From Clonostachys chloroleuca (lineage: Eukaryota > Ascomycota > Sordariomycetes > Hypocreales > Bionectriaceae): a DNA stretch of 64,000 nt. Both the position numbers and the translations under genes were made by a program. This document shows positions 11,223 through 24,411 of this stretch, in pieces (positions within the stretch are counted from its first letter, which is position 1; each line of letters starts with the position of its first letter). The stretch lies in contig JBANAY010000003.1 of the NCBI GenBank assembly GCA_037952775.1, positions 8,246,001-8,310,000 on the forward strand, read 5' to 3'. The notes beneath the pieces are model-generated. The model ran no database searches. It worked only from the letters and a program-made list of their open reading frames with translations, and was not told the DNA's origin.

Positions 11223-14200
11223 ATGGCTGCGCTGTTCCGTGTCAAGGCGCTCTACGAGTACACCTCGCCGCACGAGGACGACCTCAACTTCGACATCGGC
11301 CAGGTCATCACCGTCACCGAGGAGGACGACGACGACTGGTACGGTGGCGAGTACCTGGATGCTAATGGCGTGAAGAAGGAGGGTATTTTCCCTCGCAACT
11401 TCGTCGAGAAGATAGAACCTCAAGCTCCCCCTCGGCCGACCAGGAACCGCCACAAGAAGGACACCGAGGCTGCTCCCCAGCCAGAACAAGCTTCGTCACA
11501 TCCTCCTCCCCCTCCTCCGACCGTGCCGGCCGTCGAACCGCCTGCCCCGCAGCCCTCAGAACCCGAGATCGAGGAGGCTCCCGAGCCCGTCCAGAAGAGC
11601 CCTACTTCTCCCCAGAAGCAGCCAGCGCCCCCCGTTCCTACGCCTTCTTCGCCGGTCAAGGCGGCTCCCGGTCCTGCTCCCGCTCCCGTACCTGTCCAAG
11701 CACCTGCTCCCGCCCCCAAGTCGAAACCCGGTCCTCCTCCAGTCTCTGAGAAGCCGAAGAGTAGCTCCTTCAGAGATCGCATTGCCGCATTCAACAAGCC
11801 TGCTGCACCTCCCATTGCGCCCTTTAAGCCTGGGGGACTAAGTGCTGGCGGTGGTTCTGGGGGCGGAACTGGCTTCATTAAGAAGCCCTTCGTCGCCCCT
11901 CCCCCAAGCCGTCATGCTTTTGTGCCGCAGCCGCAGCAGGCCCCCGTGGCCAAGGTATACCGAAGGGACGAAGACCCCGAGATCAAGGACAAAGAGGCCG
12001 AGAATCAGTTACAAGCAGAGCGTGCTGGCTTAGCTGGAGACCACGCCGAGGGTGAAGAAGGCGAGGATCAACCCAAGCCCACCACTCTGAAGGAGCGAAT
12101 TGCGCTGCTCCAGCAGCAGCAGCGAGAACAAGCCCTACGCCAAGCTGACGCCACAGCGAAGAAGGATAAGCCCAAGAAGCCGCCCAAGAAAGCTGAGCCC
12201 GCACCACCCCCAGCTGGCGAGGGTGCCGTAGAGGAGGAGGATGTGCCGCCCGTGCCCCTCGGACGGAGAAGCACCGAGGAGTCTGGGGCCAGGACTTCGA
12301 CCGATGATGGCCAGTCTGCTCGTGCACCAATGCCCAGGAGGAAGGCTTCCAAGGGCCCGGCTGTGGACCCCGTCCTCGATGGCAATGAGGCCGACATGTC
12401 CGGTGCTGGCGATACTACGGAGGGACAGGATGATACCACCGAGCGGGAGGATAATGATGATGTTACACGACACCCTGCCCATGCCTCGACCGCGCCGCCA
12501 GTTCTACCTGCGAGGAAGTCAAGCGAGGCCGCCCCGGAGACACGCGAGGAAGAGAATGCGCCAGAGCAAGAGGTGGAAGAGGTCGAGGAGGAGGATGTTG
12601 ATCCCGAAGTCAGGCGCAAGGAGGAGCTTCGCGCACGAATGGCCAAGATGAGTGGCGGCATGGGCTTCCACGGTATGTTCGGCATGCCCGCACCCGGCGG
12701 CTTGCCTCCAAAGAAAAAGAAGCCTGCCCCACCGCCTGACGCGTCTGAGGAAGCTGGTGCTGATGAGGCGCCAGCGGTATCTCGCGCTGCCCCTCCAATT
12801 CCTACCATGATGGCTTTGCCTGGAATGGGTGGCCCGAAGAAGTCAGAAGAGGGAAGCCGTCCCAGGGAAGACGAGCTTGAGGCTAGCACCCGAGCTCCTC
12901 CTCCTCCTATTCCATCCCGACAGTCCACCCAGGAGCTTGACAATGCAGACGACGACGAGGACAATGATACTACTCCCGCCTTGACTCCTGCACCCACCAG
13001 TATGTTTGCCATTTGGTCATAAGCGAGGACGCCCACTAATCATGCTGCCAGTACCTCCTCACGATGCCGTCTCCCCTCCCGCAGTTCCTGGTGGTCGACC
13101 AGCTCCTCCACCAGTGCCTGCAGAATGTAAGAGCTTTACTCCCTCATCGTCCATGTAAAAGACCTTCAGGCTAACTTCAACCAACAGCTCGTCCACCTCC
13201 ACCACTTCCACCTGCAAGCTTACAATCACCAACAGACGGGTCAGCGTCTGACGATGAACTTTCTGCCGCTCAGGATAAACCTTCTCACAGCGCAGTGCCG
13301 CCACAGCTACCCCCTCAACCTCCATCTACTAATGAACCCTCGTCTCCTTTGTCTACTGCATCAAAACGAAATAGCCGACCACCCCCTCCCATCCCTGACT
13401 CTGCACCTCCAGCCCATGCCAGGCCACCGCCTCCTCCCCCTCCAGGAAACATCAGCCGACAATCAACAGCAGAGGCTCATCGTTCTCTGCCAGTTCGACC
13501 TAACCAGGCTGGTGAGAGGAATGAGGATGAATTAACTGAGTATGAGGGCGATTATGACACTGATATTGCCTCCTCGGTACACCACAAGGATGCTCTAAAG
13601 GCACATGCCCGTGATTCTAGCCTGGAGGATAATACTCTCCAGTCTCCTGTTACAGATACGCCGCCGACTTTGCCACCACCCGTCCCGTCATCAGCACCTC
13701 GAGCAGGACCTCCGCCTATCCCCATCCAGGCGCCACCTCCACCTATCCCCAGCCAGGCTCCTCCTCCTCCCATTCCTAGCCAGGCACCGCCAATTCCTAG
13801 CCAGGCACCACCACCACCTGTTCCTAGCCATCCACCTCAATCACCTCGGGAAAGCAAGCGTCGGTCTGTAGATTTCCCTCGCGCAGCTCCGCCTCCACCG
13901 CCCGTCCCAAGTCAACCGCCTCAATCGCCGCCAGAGACCACCCGTCGATCTGTAGACTTCGCTCCGCCTCCCCCACCTCCGGCAGTGGCTTCTCCTGATG
14001 AATATGATCCTTACAATAATCACGCCACTCCGACTCCTGGTTATGCCCCACGGACGCCCAAGATCGATGAGGAAAGTTACTTTGCAGACACGGCCCTTGC
14101 CCCTACCCAATCTCCTCCCGACCGAAGGGCTCCTGGACCTGCCAGAACACCCACTACTCGTCAATCTGTCGACCTTGGCAGGAAATCCATGAACGCAAGG

Positions 14201-15010
14201 CGGTCCGTCGATGTCCCCAGGTCTGGCGCCGAGTCTGGGTTCATCGCCAACGATATCGATCTGGGAGCCCAGAGTGGTTGGTGGAAGCAGGCTAACCAGG
14301 TCCCTCCCGCTCTGCAGGGCAGGCGAGACGTCTTCTTTGAGAGTGAAGAGTCGACCTCAACCAACCAAGGTTCCAAGACCATTATTACTCGGGAAATCTA
14401 CGTTTTGTTCCAGGACTACTCGCAGACGATACTCACCGTACGCTACGACCCCTACAATCCTGCAGATGTCGAGTTAGAGCAGCGTCATGAGCCTCCTCCA
14501 CGACCCCTGCGCCAAGACCAGATGGAAGAGTACTACGAAAGATTTGGCCGGGCTGTTTCCCAAGCCGTAGCGTCCAAGAAGGACACCATTGTTGGCGATG
14601 GCACTCCTCAGGGCTTGGTCATGGAACTGCTGAAGCCGTTCAGTGAGGCTCTACGCCCGGTTGGCACACGCGCCTATGGTGCTCTAGTCTACTCGAACAT
14701 GGGCAACGCTTCGACGCAGCACAATGACATGATCCGTCCAGGCGACATCATCTCCATCCGCAACGCCAAGTTCCAGGGCAAGCATGGCCCCATGCACGCC
14801 AAGTACTCGGTCGAGGTTGGCAAGCCGGACCACGTGGGTGTCGTTGCCGAGTGGGACGGCTCGAAGAAGAAGGTCAGGGCGTGGGAGCAGGGCAGAGAGA
14901 GCAAGAAGACCAAGATGGAGAGCTTCAAGCTCGACGACCTGCGGAGCGGCGAGGTCAAGATCTGGCGCATCATGCCCCGGAGCTGGATCGGCTGGAGCAC
15001 CCCATCCTAG
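11223..15010 (+). CDS. BBC1: Bbc1/Mti1-type SH3 protein of actin patches (myosin-I regulator)
   Basis: Three exons: 11223-12999, 13052-13126, 13188-15010 (1224 aa). An N-terminal SH3 domain occupies residues ~4-63, with ALYEY, the acidic RT loop, the DDWYGGE tryptophan pair and GIFPRNFVE. It is followed by about 900 residues of low-complexity Pro-, Glu- and Lys-rich sequence. A conserved C-terminal globular domain (about the last 240 residues, from SGWWKQANQVPPALQGRRDVF to the WRIMPRSWIGW end) is diagnostic of fungal Bbc1/Aim3-like proteins. In yeast, Bbc1 binds type-I myosins and Las17/WASP and restrains Arp2/3 actin assembly at endocytic sites in the cytoplasm. The C-terminal poly-proline blocks (residues ~770-880) can bind other SH3 domains and profilin. 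All three exons join in phase without frame damage, even across an intact C6 run at 11628-11633. A basic R-[RQ]-S-V-D motif occurs four times in the C-terminal third. Confidence 0.93.
13711..13838 (+). repeat. In-frame tandem proline-rich repeat inside BBC1
   Basis: Four or five imperfect copies of a unit encoding roughly PIPSQAPPP follow one another (variants PIPIQAPPP, PIPSQAP, PVPSHPPQS). They form a run of poly-proline ligands for SH3 domains or profilin. The units are in frame and diverged at third positions, so they are old rather than a recent slippage product. Confidence 0.75.
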
Positions 15011-18000
15011 GAGGGATGTTGCTGGAAGAGATGTAGCTGCGGGGAGTGCTGGACGCTGTGTGTGTGTAATGTTTCTGGTAGCAGTCCAGACAGAAGACGG
15101 TAAAAGGGGGGAAGAGAGATTAGAGGGGAAAGGAAGTCTGGAATGAAACCCAGCGTGCGTGTGAGCCTTTTTGCCAGGTCAGCGAGTGAAAAGAACCATG
15201 CGAAAAGAACCATACGTTGCCTTCGCCCTCCCTCCCACACGTTGCAAACTTCTCTTTATATCTTATTCTATATTTTAGTTTTCTTCACCTCAGCATATTC
15301 TCAAACACATCCATCCACTCGCTCATATATACTCTGCGTTTTTTTTTTTTTTGCTTCCAGATCCTAATCTTCGCGTGTATGTAGACATAGACTGAGACGC
15401 ACTGATTTTGGTCCTCTCATCATCTTTTGGGTAGCAACAATTACGTGAAAATTCGGAGCTGAGACGCAATATCAATGACCGCATCGCTTTTCTTGTTGCT
15501 CGTGACGATCTTGACAATCGGTCACCGGCTTTCAGCTGTTGATAGGTGCGACAATCAATGATGAGCAAAGTCGGATCTTCATATTGCGTAAACAGCTCCC
15601 CGACCTCCGGAGCTTAGCTCCTTGCCTACCCAGGTATTTAACTTTGAAACAAGAAAAAGCATGACATCACCAGCTGGATTGCCACATCTGACTAGAGGTG
15701 GCTGCTATTGTCTGCCCACCATCGCAACCCTCGAGTCTCCCGCCCGCCACTTCGTGATTGGACGTGAGTATTCTCTAGGGTAGGTACGTCGGCTGATGGA
15801 GGCCACCCACCTAAGTCGTTGCTCACGGTCGAAGGATAAGCATGAGCGGACGGAGAGCGAGGAGGGATGGCGAGGTTGGATGGATGACGCACGGCGATGG
15901 GAAGGGAACGGGCGCTGGACTTCGGGGGGAAAGGCTGATTGGGGAGTTCGGGCGGACCGACCGGTGAGGTTTGGGGGAGTGTGTGGTGGCCATTTGTTGC
16001 TGCAGATGTGTGGAGGGGGAGGGAATGACGGCGAGCTTGAGTGTATGCAGTGAGAGAAGCCTCACGGTAGGCTATGGGAATGAGACCTGTCATTTTATGG
16101 AGGAGCTGGTGTGGTAAGAAAGTGCGGCAGATAGGGTCGTGATGATGCACTTTGTGTTCACAAGGGGGATCTTATTGGTCTATTATGTGGAATAGTGAGA
16201 GCTGAGCGACTGCCGAGCTCTTGTGGGTTGAGTTTGTGTTTCATTCGGTAACGATACGACGGCGCAGCGCGCAAACCATATTGTACCGGCTTCCACAATG
16301 ATGGAGTGTACGTAAGATGCCTGGAAGTTGCTCTCGGCGAGGTCTTGCTGGAGGCTTGGGTTGCTCTACACTATTGTGATTGGAGTGTATGCATTTAGGC
16401 TTTCTACGGTATTGTTCGACAATGCTCCATTGTGTTGCATGAGGTTACGGGATCTGCGGAAGGCGTAAAGGGAAAACACGATCCGGACCTCGAGGATGGT
16501 TGAGTAATGCAGGATCATATCTCGATTGGCAGTGTCCATGTGATGCTGGTGAGCCAATCAGTTGGGGGAGCTGGCGCCAATCCTGCTGAATGCGTCCATG
16601 TCGGCGATGAGGGAGGCCTATAGTAGAGAGGCGTAAGCGCTATTGAATTGGGTTTTGGTGCACATGGGCAAGCCTTCAAGCCAAATCTAAAGCGTTGCAG
16701 ATGGGGGAAAGAGAGATTACGCATGGCTTCATGATCGGCTTCGTGTTGTATGATCCCAAGCCACTGGATTGAAAACTGGCTCTAAAGCAAGATGTCGTCA
16801 AAGCAGATTGGAACAAGTGGACAACGGATCGTCATGTTAGCTCTGCTCCGAGCTGCCCGATGAGAAAACACTATGCGCCGAGGGAGCTGAGTTGTCCCCC
16901 TGGGAGCTAGATGATGGAGGACATGTTGATCGCTGCCTATGGTCGGGGAGGGGGCATCGGGGAATATCCAAGACGCGGTTAGGATAGATTCTGTACTCAT
17001 CCAGCGGAGCTGCATCGGAGCTGCTGGAACGTGCGACAGCGGCTGCACGAACTGCGTGGCAAGGGCTAGGTTGTTCTAGTTCTAGATGCCCAGAGACAGG
17101 GCGTCGAATAGATTGGAATTCATCCACCCATTGGAGAGTAAGCGACCCCTATCGCCGAGTCCGGCCTGAAAGGGCCCTGCGCTCAATTGAGGCCAGGACG
17201 AGATGGCATGGTGATTCTGCCTGACCGATGCCAGAGCTAGGCCTCCTATGACACCGACAGCCTGACTGGCATGGGCAGCAAACCATGGAACTGTTCGAAA
17301 ATAGACACCATGCCGAGTAGGAGAGAACCTGCATGCAGTAGTCAGTGGGATGAAGCTACCTGGAAGGCGAAACGGAAGGCGAGCAGAAGGCGAGTGAGAA
17401 AATTCGGACGTTGAAAGACGAATGGGAGCTTGACAGATGGCGGTGATGGAGCCGGATTGGCCCTGACGCGTGGGGTCCAGGACCTAGCGCAGGCGGTGCA
17501 TACATATCCCACGCACGTTTGAAGGGTGCATGTATGCCATGCCTGACTTCTCCAGGGGGCAATACCTAGGCGAGGCATGTTCGTAATGATGATGATATGT
17601 GATGTTGAGGAGAAAGGCAACAGAGAGAGCAACGGGAGAGGCCTAGTGTCGACAGCCCAAGCACAGCGGCATAATCCACACGGCCCGACTGCACTACCAG
17701 CAGGCGGCCCCTCCCTAGTTGCAAACAAAGTTGGAGGAGGCCTTGGTTGTACACCTCAGAGATGGAAGGATGACAACTGGGCCCTGGATCTGCTAGTGCC
17801 GTCGATTCAAGGCCAGTAGATCTTGTCGAAGCCCCAGCTTGGTTAGAGTGCCCTACCTTATCCCAGAAAAGGCACCGAAGGTCGTATTCCAGAACTAGAT
17901 GGCTGCACGCACGTGCGTAGGGGTGTGGGCAGGCGTTGCTGGAAGCCGGTAGCATTGGGCAGCTGAGGGCCGGAGTCGGTGGTTCTTGAGGAACGATTGG

Positions 18001-20244
18001 ACAGACACACTGCTGAGGGTGTCAGTTTGATGGTCATGAACAGCGAGAGGCTAGCCCATTCTGATGGAGGTCATGTCACGAAGTCCCGGCCAATCTGACT
18101 CTCGGTTGAGTCTGTACTGCTCGCTTGGAGGAGGAGGACATGCGTCGTTTTTTCGTTCTCCAGCTGGACGCGGGGGTGGGACGGGGCACCGAATCAGTCT
18201 GACTGGAAGCAGCAGAATATTTGCAGAGGAGGTGGTAGCATCGTCAGTTGGGTGGAGAAGGAGGGGCGATGAAAGACGGATAATCAATCGATTTGGAAGC
18301 TGTGGCCTGGGAGATGGGGAGATTTCCAAGATTGAGGTGCACTATCGAGGACTGGGGAGGTTTGCTGCCATTCATAGCGGCAGTTAGCAAGTCATAGTGG
18401 TCAGATGGAATGGCTTAGAGGAGACCGAAACCGGTTCAGCGTAGGTCACCTGCTATAACAGCTCCCCAAGCACCCTGAGATATGCGAGGCCAGGCGCGGT
18501 TGGCGTGTGGCAGAGAATTGCCCGGAGCAAAGGTTGGCCCGCCGCACGTGACACGCAGGAAAAGACTGTGATCCCCGGGAGAAGTCGGAAGGAGCGACGC
18601 GATGCGCGAGGAACAAGACCACCGAAAAGGCCACAGTCAGGCCATCTCGACTCTTCCTGTTCCCACTGCGGCTACATCCTGCCCATGATGATGAAATTGG
18701 TCGATTACCATTTCAGACTGCGGATGATCTTCAATCACTATTCTCCTCGTTGCTGGTTGTCAGTAAGTGGATGATCACGGAAGAGTCAGAGAGCCCCGCA
18801 GTTGTCTATCCTCTGCCAGTGTGTTGCTGTTGATCTCATCAGACAGCCATCTATGGAGACTGGCAGGACTGGGTAGATTCCTCCAGGCTCGAGGAATGAT
18901 GACTTGTGCTGTGCTGTGTACTTCGTTTCATCTGTCCGTGACCGACAGGCTAACCAGCTCAGGGAACAAGACACAAGCCTTGCCCATGTGCTCACCTGAG
19001 ATCCCGCCCAGCTTTCCTAGACTGTCTCTGCTAACGCTAACACCGCTGGCATGACCAAGCTGGCAGTGTGTCCCTCGATCTGAGTACGTGCCGTCTTTCG
19101 GTGCTGATTCTAGATGCTGCTTGGGGCGTTCACACTCTCACGGCACACCCGTGCCAATGAAAACTTTAACCACCTTCCTATACGCAAAAGGCCAACTCAA
19201 CTACTGAGCGCCGTTAGGCCCTGCTTTCGCCGAGCCCGTGGGTGTGCCCAAACGAAAATAACCGACCTGATTAGCAACCAAAGAGCCCCTCGGCAGGGAG
19301 TGCACGCTGTGGGATGGTCGCATCACCACAGCGACCCCCTGTCCATTCTCCACGATCCTGGCTGGTCACTGGTGGCGTGACTGCATTACTACTGTGGCCT
19401 GGGATGGATCTTTTTTCCCTTCACGTCGAGGTCTCTGCGCCCCCTCGACTCCCCCACACATTGTGGAAGCATTAGTGCAGCAGTGCGTGCAACAGTGTGC
19501 TCGTATGCAGACGAGGCTGATCTGGTTGGATGACTCGTCGGCCATGGCCCACGCGCGGGAGTGCGGCCGACATGCAGGACGCCAGTTGCTACCTTGCTCC
19601 TTGGCCCTCACTCAGCACGCCGCACGCCGCACGCCGCATCACATCAGGCAAACAAGCGACGGCTGGCTTGGGTTTCTTTTTTTCCCCACCAAGATGGGAG
19701 CTCCCGAGGCCCGCGCAGTCCACTCCGGTCGACACCACACACCACATCACTAACCTGCTGCCAATCCCATGCCCTGCCACCGACATGGGGCAATGATCCC
19801 TTGAACTTCCGGCACTACGTACCATGCTGCCTGCCATACCTGATCTGACGAATTTTTACAGACTGGGCTAATGTAGTACCCGCCTGGATGGGTTGTCCCG
19901 TGGCATGGCACGGTATGAATGAACAGTCGCGCCTATAGCCAGGAATATATCAGAACATGCCCAACCTCCATCTCACCTCACATGGTTTCCGCTCTGCCTC
20001 TAGATTTCCCCATCATTGAATATTCTGCCTAATCTTTGCAAATGACTACCCTTACTGCCTGACAGAGGCAATTTATTGATCCCTTGTATCTACCCTTTCA
20101 TTGTACGATAAGCTTGTGAGCCTTCAGTACAATTCATAACGCCCCACCTCCCCTACCAACGCATCACTTATATCACATCATATTCCACACCACGATCCGC
20201 ATCTATCTACATATCTACACATACACAACTATAAAAGCGTTGCC
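15011..20244. other. 5.2-kb region without a recognisable gene
   Basis: This is the longest gene-free interval outside the AT-rich islands. The first ~350 bases are the 3' region of BBC1, with a T-run near 15340. From about 15.8 to 18.8 kb the plus strand is G-rich; from 18.8 to 20.2 kb it turns C-rich. The last 100 bases are a CA/CT-rich leader directly ahead of the gene at 20245. Short open frames exist (for example 18064-18387 and three overlapping ones at 19394-19848), but none has features of a real protein. The stretch may be a large regulatory region, contain a non-coding transcript, or hold a gene I cannot recognise. Confidence 0.5.
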
Positions 20245-21734
20245 ATGGAGAGCAACTCGCAAGCAAGCGAAGCCATGTTACCCCTGAAACGCTTCGACAA
20301 CTCGCCGCACTACGACCAGGACGACGACAATTCCTCGGTATTATCCAGCTACGAGCAAGGCTCTCACTCTTCAGTAGAATCAAAGTCCACTGCCTCGACG
20401 TCGTTGCGCTCGTCCAAAACCCCTCAGAAGCAGCAACTGAAACCAATCGTCATTCAGAAGGACAAGGACATGGCAGCTACGTTCGGCTACAAGTTCAAGA
20501 CTGAGGACCCTAGGAGCTCGACGGAAACCTACAATTCTGTCTTCTCGGAAGACAGCGAGTCCGAAGAGGATGACAACGAGAATGACCACCAGACAATCCT
20601 GCCCACAGATGACGATATCCCCGCCGTATTACCTCAATACCGTGCCTCCATCGTCGATCCCTTTGTCAGGCCATCGACACCAGATGCCTTCGGGAGGCTG
20701 TTCCCCTCGATGGATCGCTTGACGATTCGTCATGATGACCTAACACCTGATGGTAATATGAATCTCAGAGTCGACACAGTTGTTCCGGGGAGAAATGGTC
20801 GCCGTCCTCTCACCGTACAGCTCTTCCACTTGCGAATGCACGACCTTGGTCGCCGAGAGTTTTCCCTCCGCCGTTACTGCCGTGACTCTGGCCGAGAGGT
20901 CTGCAACTCCAAGCGAGCCTATGCCGAACCGGGACCGACTACACGTCCTGGGCTTCAACGGTCATTCTCCTCGGTCATGCGATCCGTCAAAGGCCTTCCC
21001 TTCCATATACACCACCATACTTCACAGTCTCAGCAGGGCAAGGGCCTGGCTGGCACCAGCTCTGCGTCGTCGTCTTGGGATGCTATATCTCTTCGCTCTA
21101 TGCGAATCCGCCGGGATTCTTGGACCAGCGACAAGCCAGTCCCCTCGCCATCTTGCCTCGTCCCCACAAACACGGTCAAGCTCGAGTTTAGCAACTATGC
21201 GCGCGTCGACGTATCCAGGAACAACCACCACAAGGTACACCATTACGACTTTGAGTGGTGGGGCCACAAGTACTCGTGGAAGCGCGTTCTCGACAAAAAC
21301 CTCAGCGTGGTCTCCTACCACCTCATGCGAGACGGCCACGGCATGGCTGTCGCCCACATCACTCCTGAAATGAGGAGCCCCAACCAAATCCAAGAGGAAG
21401 AATGGGCCGGTGGCTGGATCCCTCCATGTCACATGTGGATCAGTGATCCGTCCATCGTGGATGCTGCTACTGATGTGGCTGAGTAAGTCATCCCGTTTTC
21501 ACACATGAACCGTTTATTGAAGCTAACTTGATTCCCAACAGCGTGATTGTCGCCACTGGGTTGATTGCCCTGGTCGATGACTGTATCAAGAACCGCTGGC
21601 ATGCGAAGAAGCAGCCTAAAATCGCACGGTCCAAGTCAAATGATTTGACTCACACTCGTCGCCGCTCTCTTGTCCAAGACATTCTTCACAGGAGACATTC
21701 AGAGCAGCACAGGCGTCTGGTTGCTGCCTACTGA
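20245..21734 (+). CDS. Tubby-like/LURP-fold-type fungal protein of unknown function
   Basis: Two exons: 20245-21482 and 21542-21734 (476 aa), with a 59-nt GTAAGT...CAG intron. The first ~170 residues are disordered, with Ser-rich and acidic segments. The conserved part is C-terminal, residues ~310-435: KLEFSNY, YDFEWWGHKYSWKR, SYHLMRDG, AHITPE, GGWIPPCHMWISD and DVIVATGLIALVDD. From recollection this pattern is shared by a family of filamentous-ascomycete proteins with a tubby C-terminal/LURP-like fold, whose biochemical role is not established. The splice is supported because it joins TDVA-D to VIVATGL in phase. The first ATG follows a CA-rich leader and is in good context (GCCATGG). A 5.2-kb gene-free stretch upstream may reflect complex regulation. 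Confidence 0.78.
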
Positions 21735-23199
21735 ACAGACCCGCTGCCAAGCTCGATTATTTGGTCATGCCACGCAGGTGTAAATGACCCATAAGCTACG
21801 TGGCCAAGGAAAAAAATTTAGCCTTGTCAGATCTTATCTTTCAGGCACCATGCTTGGAACCTGACGAAGTCAGATTGATGAAATCGGAAAACCCCCAAGC
21901 AGGGGAACACTAAGAAACAACAACAATGAGAGCACGATTAGCTGAAAAGAAGCAGCTGATGAAACTGCAACAGCAGAAAAATACGGCGAGCCTAAGAAAC
22001 GGCTTTAGGAGAAGAAGTATACCTCCTTGTTCATGATTGAAAAGATTACCTGATTATCCTTACTTCGCTTCGATGTATACTTTTTCTCACACCATTCCAT
22101 TCTATGGACATATTGCCATTACATATTACTTTTTAGTCGCGACTATTTGACAGCGATCTTTTTTCTTTGCTTTTCGATTCATTTCAGCTGAATGCGAGCG
22201 GCATCCAATGCCTGGCTACGATGTTCGAGTGGAGCATATCGATTGCTTTGATGGATCTGAACAATGGCGCGTCGGTCTGGCTGGAGTTTCTCGAAACATA
22301 ATTTGCTTTGTTCATTCATCGTGGCCTGGCGCCGGGAATTGGGCGTCAATTGGGAGTTGCATGGTTTCTAGAATGCAAGCAGGGAATGTTTTTGGTTTTC
22401 ATAATGGTTGGTTTTCACAGATCACGGGAGCATGTTTTCATAGCTATAGAGAATGCAACGAACGGGGCGACGACGCAGTCCCCCAGCGCAAGATTTTGAA
22501 GCGCCTCATTTCGATTCCGACTTTTTTATTCTCTTCCTCTTTCTCTTCCCGTTTCAGGGGCCTCAGGCGATAGGTCCTGGATTTGACATGGCAAAAATTG
22601 TGAATTAATCTACATACCCTTCAAGACGACGTCACAGCTAATCCAGTAACGCCAGTGGTCTTTTAAATTGAGCAAATCTCAGGATCAGCCTTGATCAGGG
22701 GAGGGCTGAATTCGTCCATTTCCTGAACACACCCGTCGCGTGGCTCGTCTCACGTGGCAAACCTTCATCCACCTGTTGAGCCTGTCGAGTTTCACATGAA
22801 GCCTGATGCCCAAAACCCAGTCTCAGGTCGCCCATCCCAGAACGGCATGGTTGTACAGGAGCCTGAAGCCCCATCTCCTTGGAAGCTGGAAGCAAAATCT
22901 CGATAGCTACGTACACGTATCGCCTCCAATGACGGAACCCTTCCCCTATCTCGCGCTCACCGCCATTATGACTTGGGTACCGATCCAGGAGCTTGGAGAC
23001 TCTCCCCCTGGCGAGAAAAAGGCTTTTCCCGACAGGCATTGCCCAACTGGCCCGCCCGGCACGCGAGAGAGCGCTTCCGGTAATGATATATGACAAACCC
23101 CCGTTTTTAAACTCCTTGGAAGTTGGCTCCGCTCCCTTGCATCCCAAGCGGATACTATATCCAGGTTCTTGGATTCTCAAAGACTAGTTAGTCTAGACT
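21735..23199. other. Intergenic region between convergent genes
   Basis: 3' regions of the tubby-like gene (+) and the short-chain dehydrogenase (-). It contains an A-rich stretch near 21.8-22.0 kb and a T-rich stretch near 22.1 kb. The 121-aa open frame at 22208-22573 lacks family features and I do not call it. Confidence 0.5.
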
Positions 23200-24411
23200 C
23201 TATCCCGAAAAGTCAAGCACCGTCTCGTCCTTCTTCAGTTGCGTATACCCCAGCGTCTCCCTCCACAGCAGCCGCCTCTTCTCCTCGTCCCGCGCCTCGG
23301 CCGTCATCTCCTCCACCCTCGACCCGTACAGGAACAATCCCTTGGGCCTGCCCCCAAACGGCGCCGCGGCGGTGGTGCCCAGCGCGGCGTCGACCAGGTC
23401 CTCGGACGCGAGCGCCACGGTGCGCAGGGCGCCGTTGCGGTTGAACCACGCGATCAGCGGCCCGATGATGCTGATGACGAAGAGGGGCACGAAGACGCGG
23501 ATGAGCCAGGGCCCGCGGCGGGTGATGTTGGTCGGGACGGTGCCCGGGTCCAGGCCGAGGACGCAGATGTTTGCGAGGGCCGGGTCGGCGTCCAGGCGGC
23601 GCTGGAGCTCGCCTCTATGGTTCTGTAAGTTAAAAACTTATCTGATACGTCGAAGAGGATGGTTGTTACGTACATTGTGAGAGCTTGGCAGAACTTGGAG
23701 GCTCCGTAGCGTCGGTAGCCGCCGGACGGGGAGGGGTCGTCTGCCGAGCTGCTCCATGTCCCCCTTGCGATGGGCTCGAAGGTGCCGGATGTGATGAATT
23801 GGTGCCATTTCTTGTCGGCGAATCCCGCGTGTGCGTTCTTCGGGTTAAGAGGGCTTTTGACCAGTTGTTAAACAAGATACATGGTAGGGAATTGGTTAAA
23901 TGTAGATAACTCACTCGTAAGATTCGCTGGTCACAAACACGATGCGTCCTGATTCCTTGTCCATGCTCTGGAGCAGCAGCATGGACAGGAGCCAGTGGCC
24001 CAGATAGTTGGTTGCAAAGGTCATGTCGAAGCCGTCCTCGGTCCATCTCTGCTCGGTGAACTCGAGATAGCCCGCGTTGAGGATCAGGGCGCGAAGGGGC
24101 GGGATCTCCCCAGATGTCACACGGGCGTTGATCTTGGCCGCGACGTCGCGCACGGCGGAGAGGTCGGAGAGGTCGAGGCTCAGGATGTCGTGAGGGTGGG
24201 AGGATGTGGATCCCGATGATGAGTGAGATTTGTACAGCGCCGTCTTCAGCTCCGATGCCGTTTCTACCTTGCGAGCTGTGTAGAGGCCGTAGTACTCGGC
24301 TGAGAGTGCAGGGGCTGAGGCGATCCGCGATGCGATTGCGCTGCCGATGGTGCCACTGGCGCCTGTGAGCAAGATGGTGCCGCTGGGCTTGGTTCCGGCC
24401 GGACTTGTCAT
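23200..24411 (-). CDS. Short-chain dehydrogenase/reductase (3-keto-steroid reductase/retinol-dehydrogenase-like)
   Basis: Three exons on the minus strand: 24411-23915, 23853-23670, 23622-23200 (367 aa). Introns are 61 nt (GTGAGT...AAG) and 47 nt (GTAACA...CAG). The Rossmann cofactor motif is TGASGTIG at residues 16-23, NAGYLEF gives the structural NAG motif, VTSESY carries the catalytic serine, and the second exon supplies YGASK with the catalytic Tyr and Lys. A hydrophobic segment after LGLDPGTVPTN (WLIRVFVPLFVISIIGPLIAW) may be membrane-inserted, as in lipid-modifying SDRs. The family reduces ketones or oxidises alcohols with NAD(P)H; the substrate is not readable. The start is the ATG at 24411; the open frame upstream of it has no ATG. 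It lies 282 bases downstream of, and co-oriented with, the epoxide hydrolase, so joint metabolism of a lipid or xenobiotic is possible. Confidence 0.87.

Noticed and set aside
12068..13036. 322-aa open frame antisense to BBC1
   Set aside because: It mirrors the Pro/Glu-rich BBC1 codons and is Ser/Gly low complexity; no family features and no own promoter context.
19394..19848. Three overlapping open frames (88-119 aa) ahead of the tubby-like gene
   Set aside because: Three frames open at once is a base-composition effect; none shows motifs or clear start context.
20229..20238. CTATAAAAG as TATA box of the tubby-like gene
   Set aside because: It lies only about 15 bases before the ATG, too close to direct a transcript containing that start codon.
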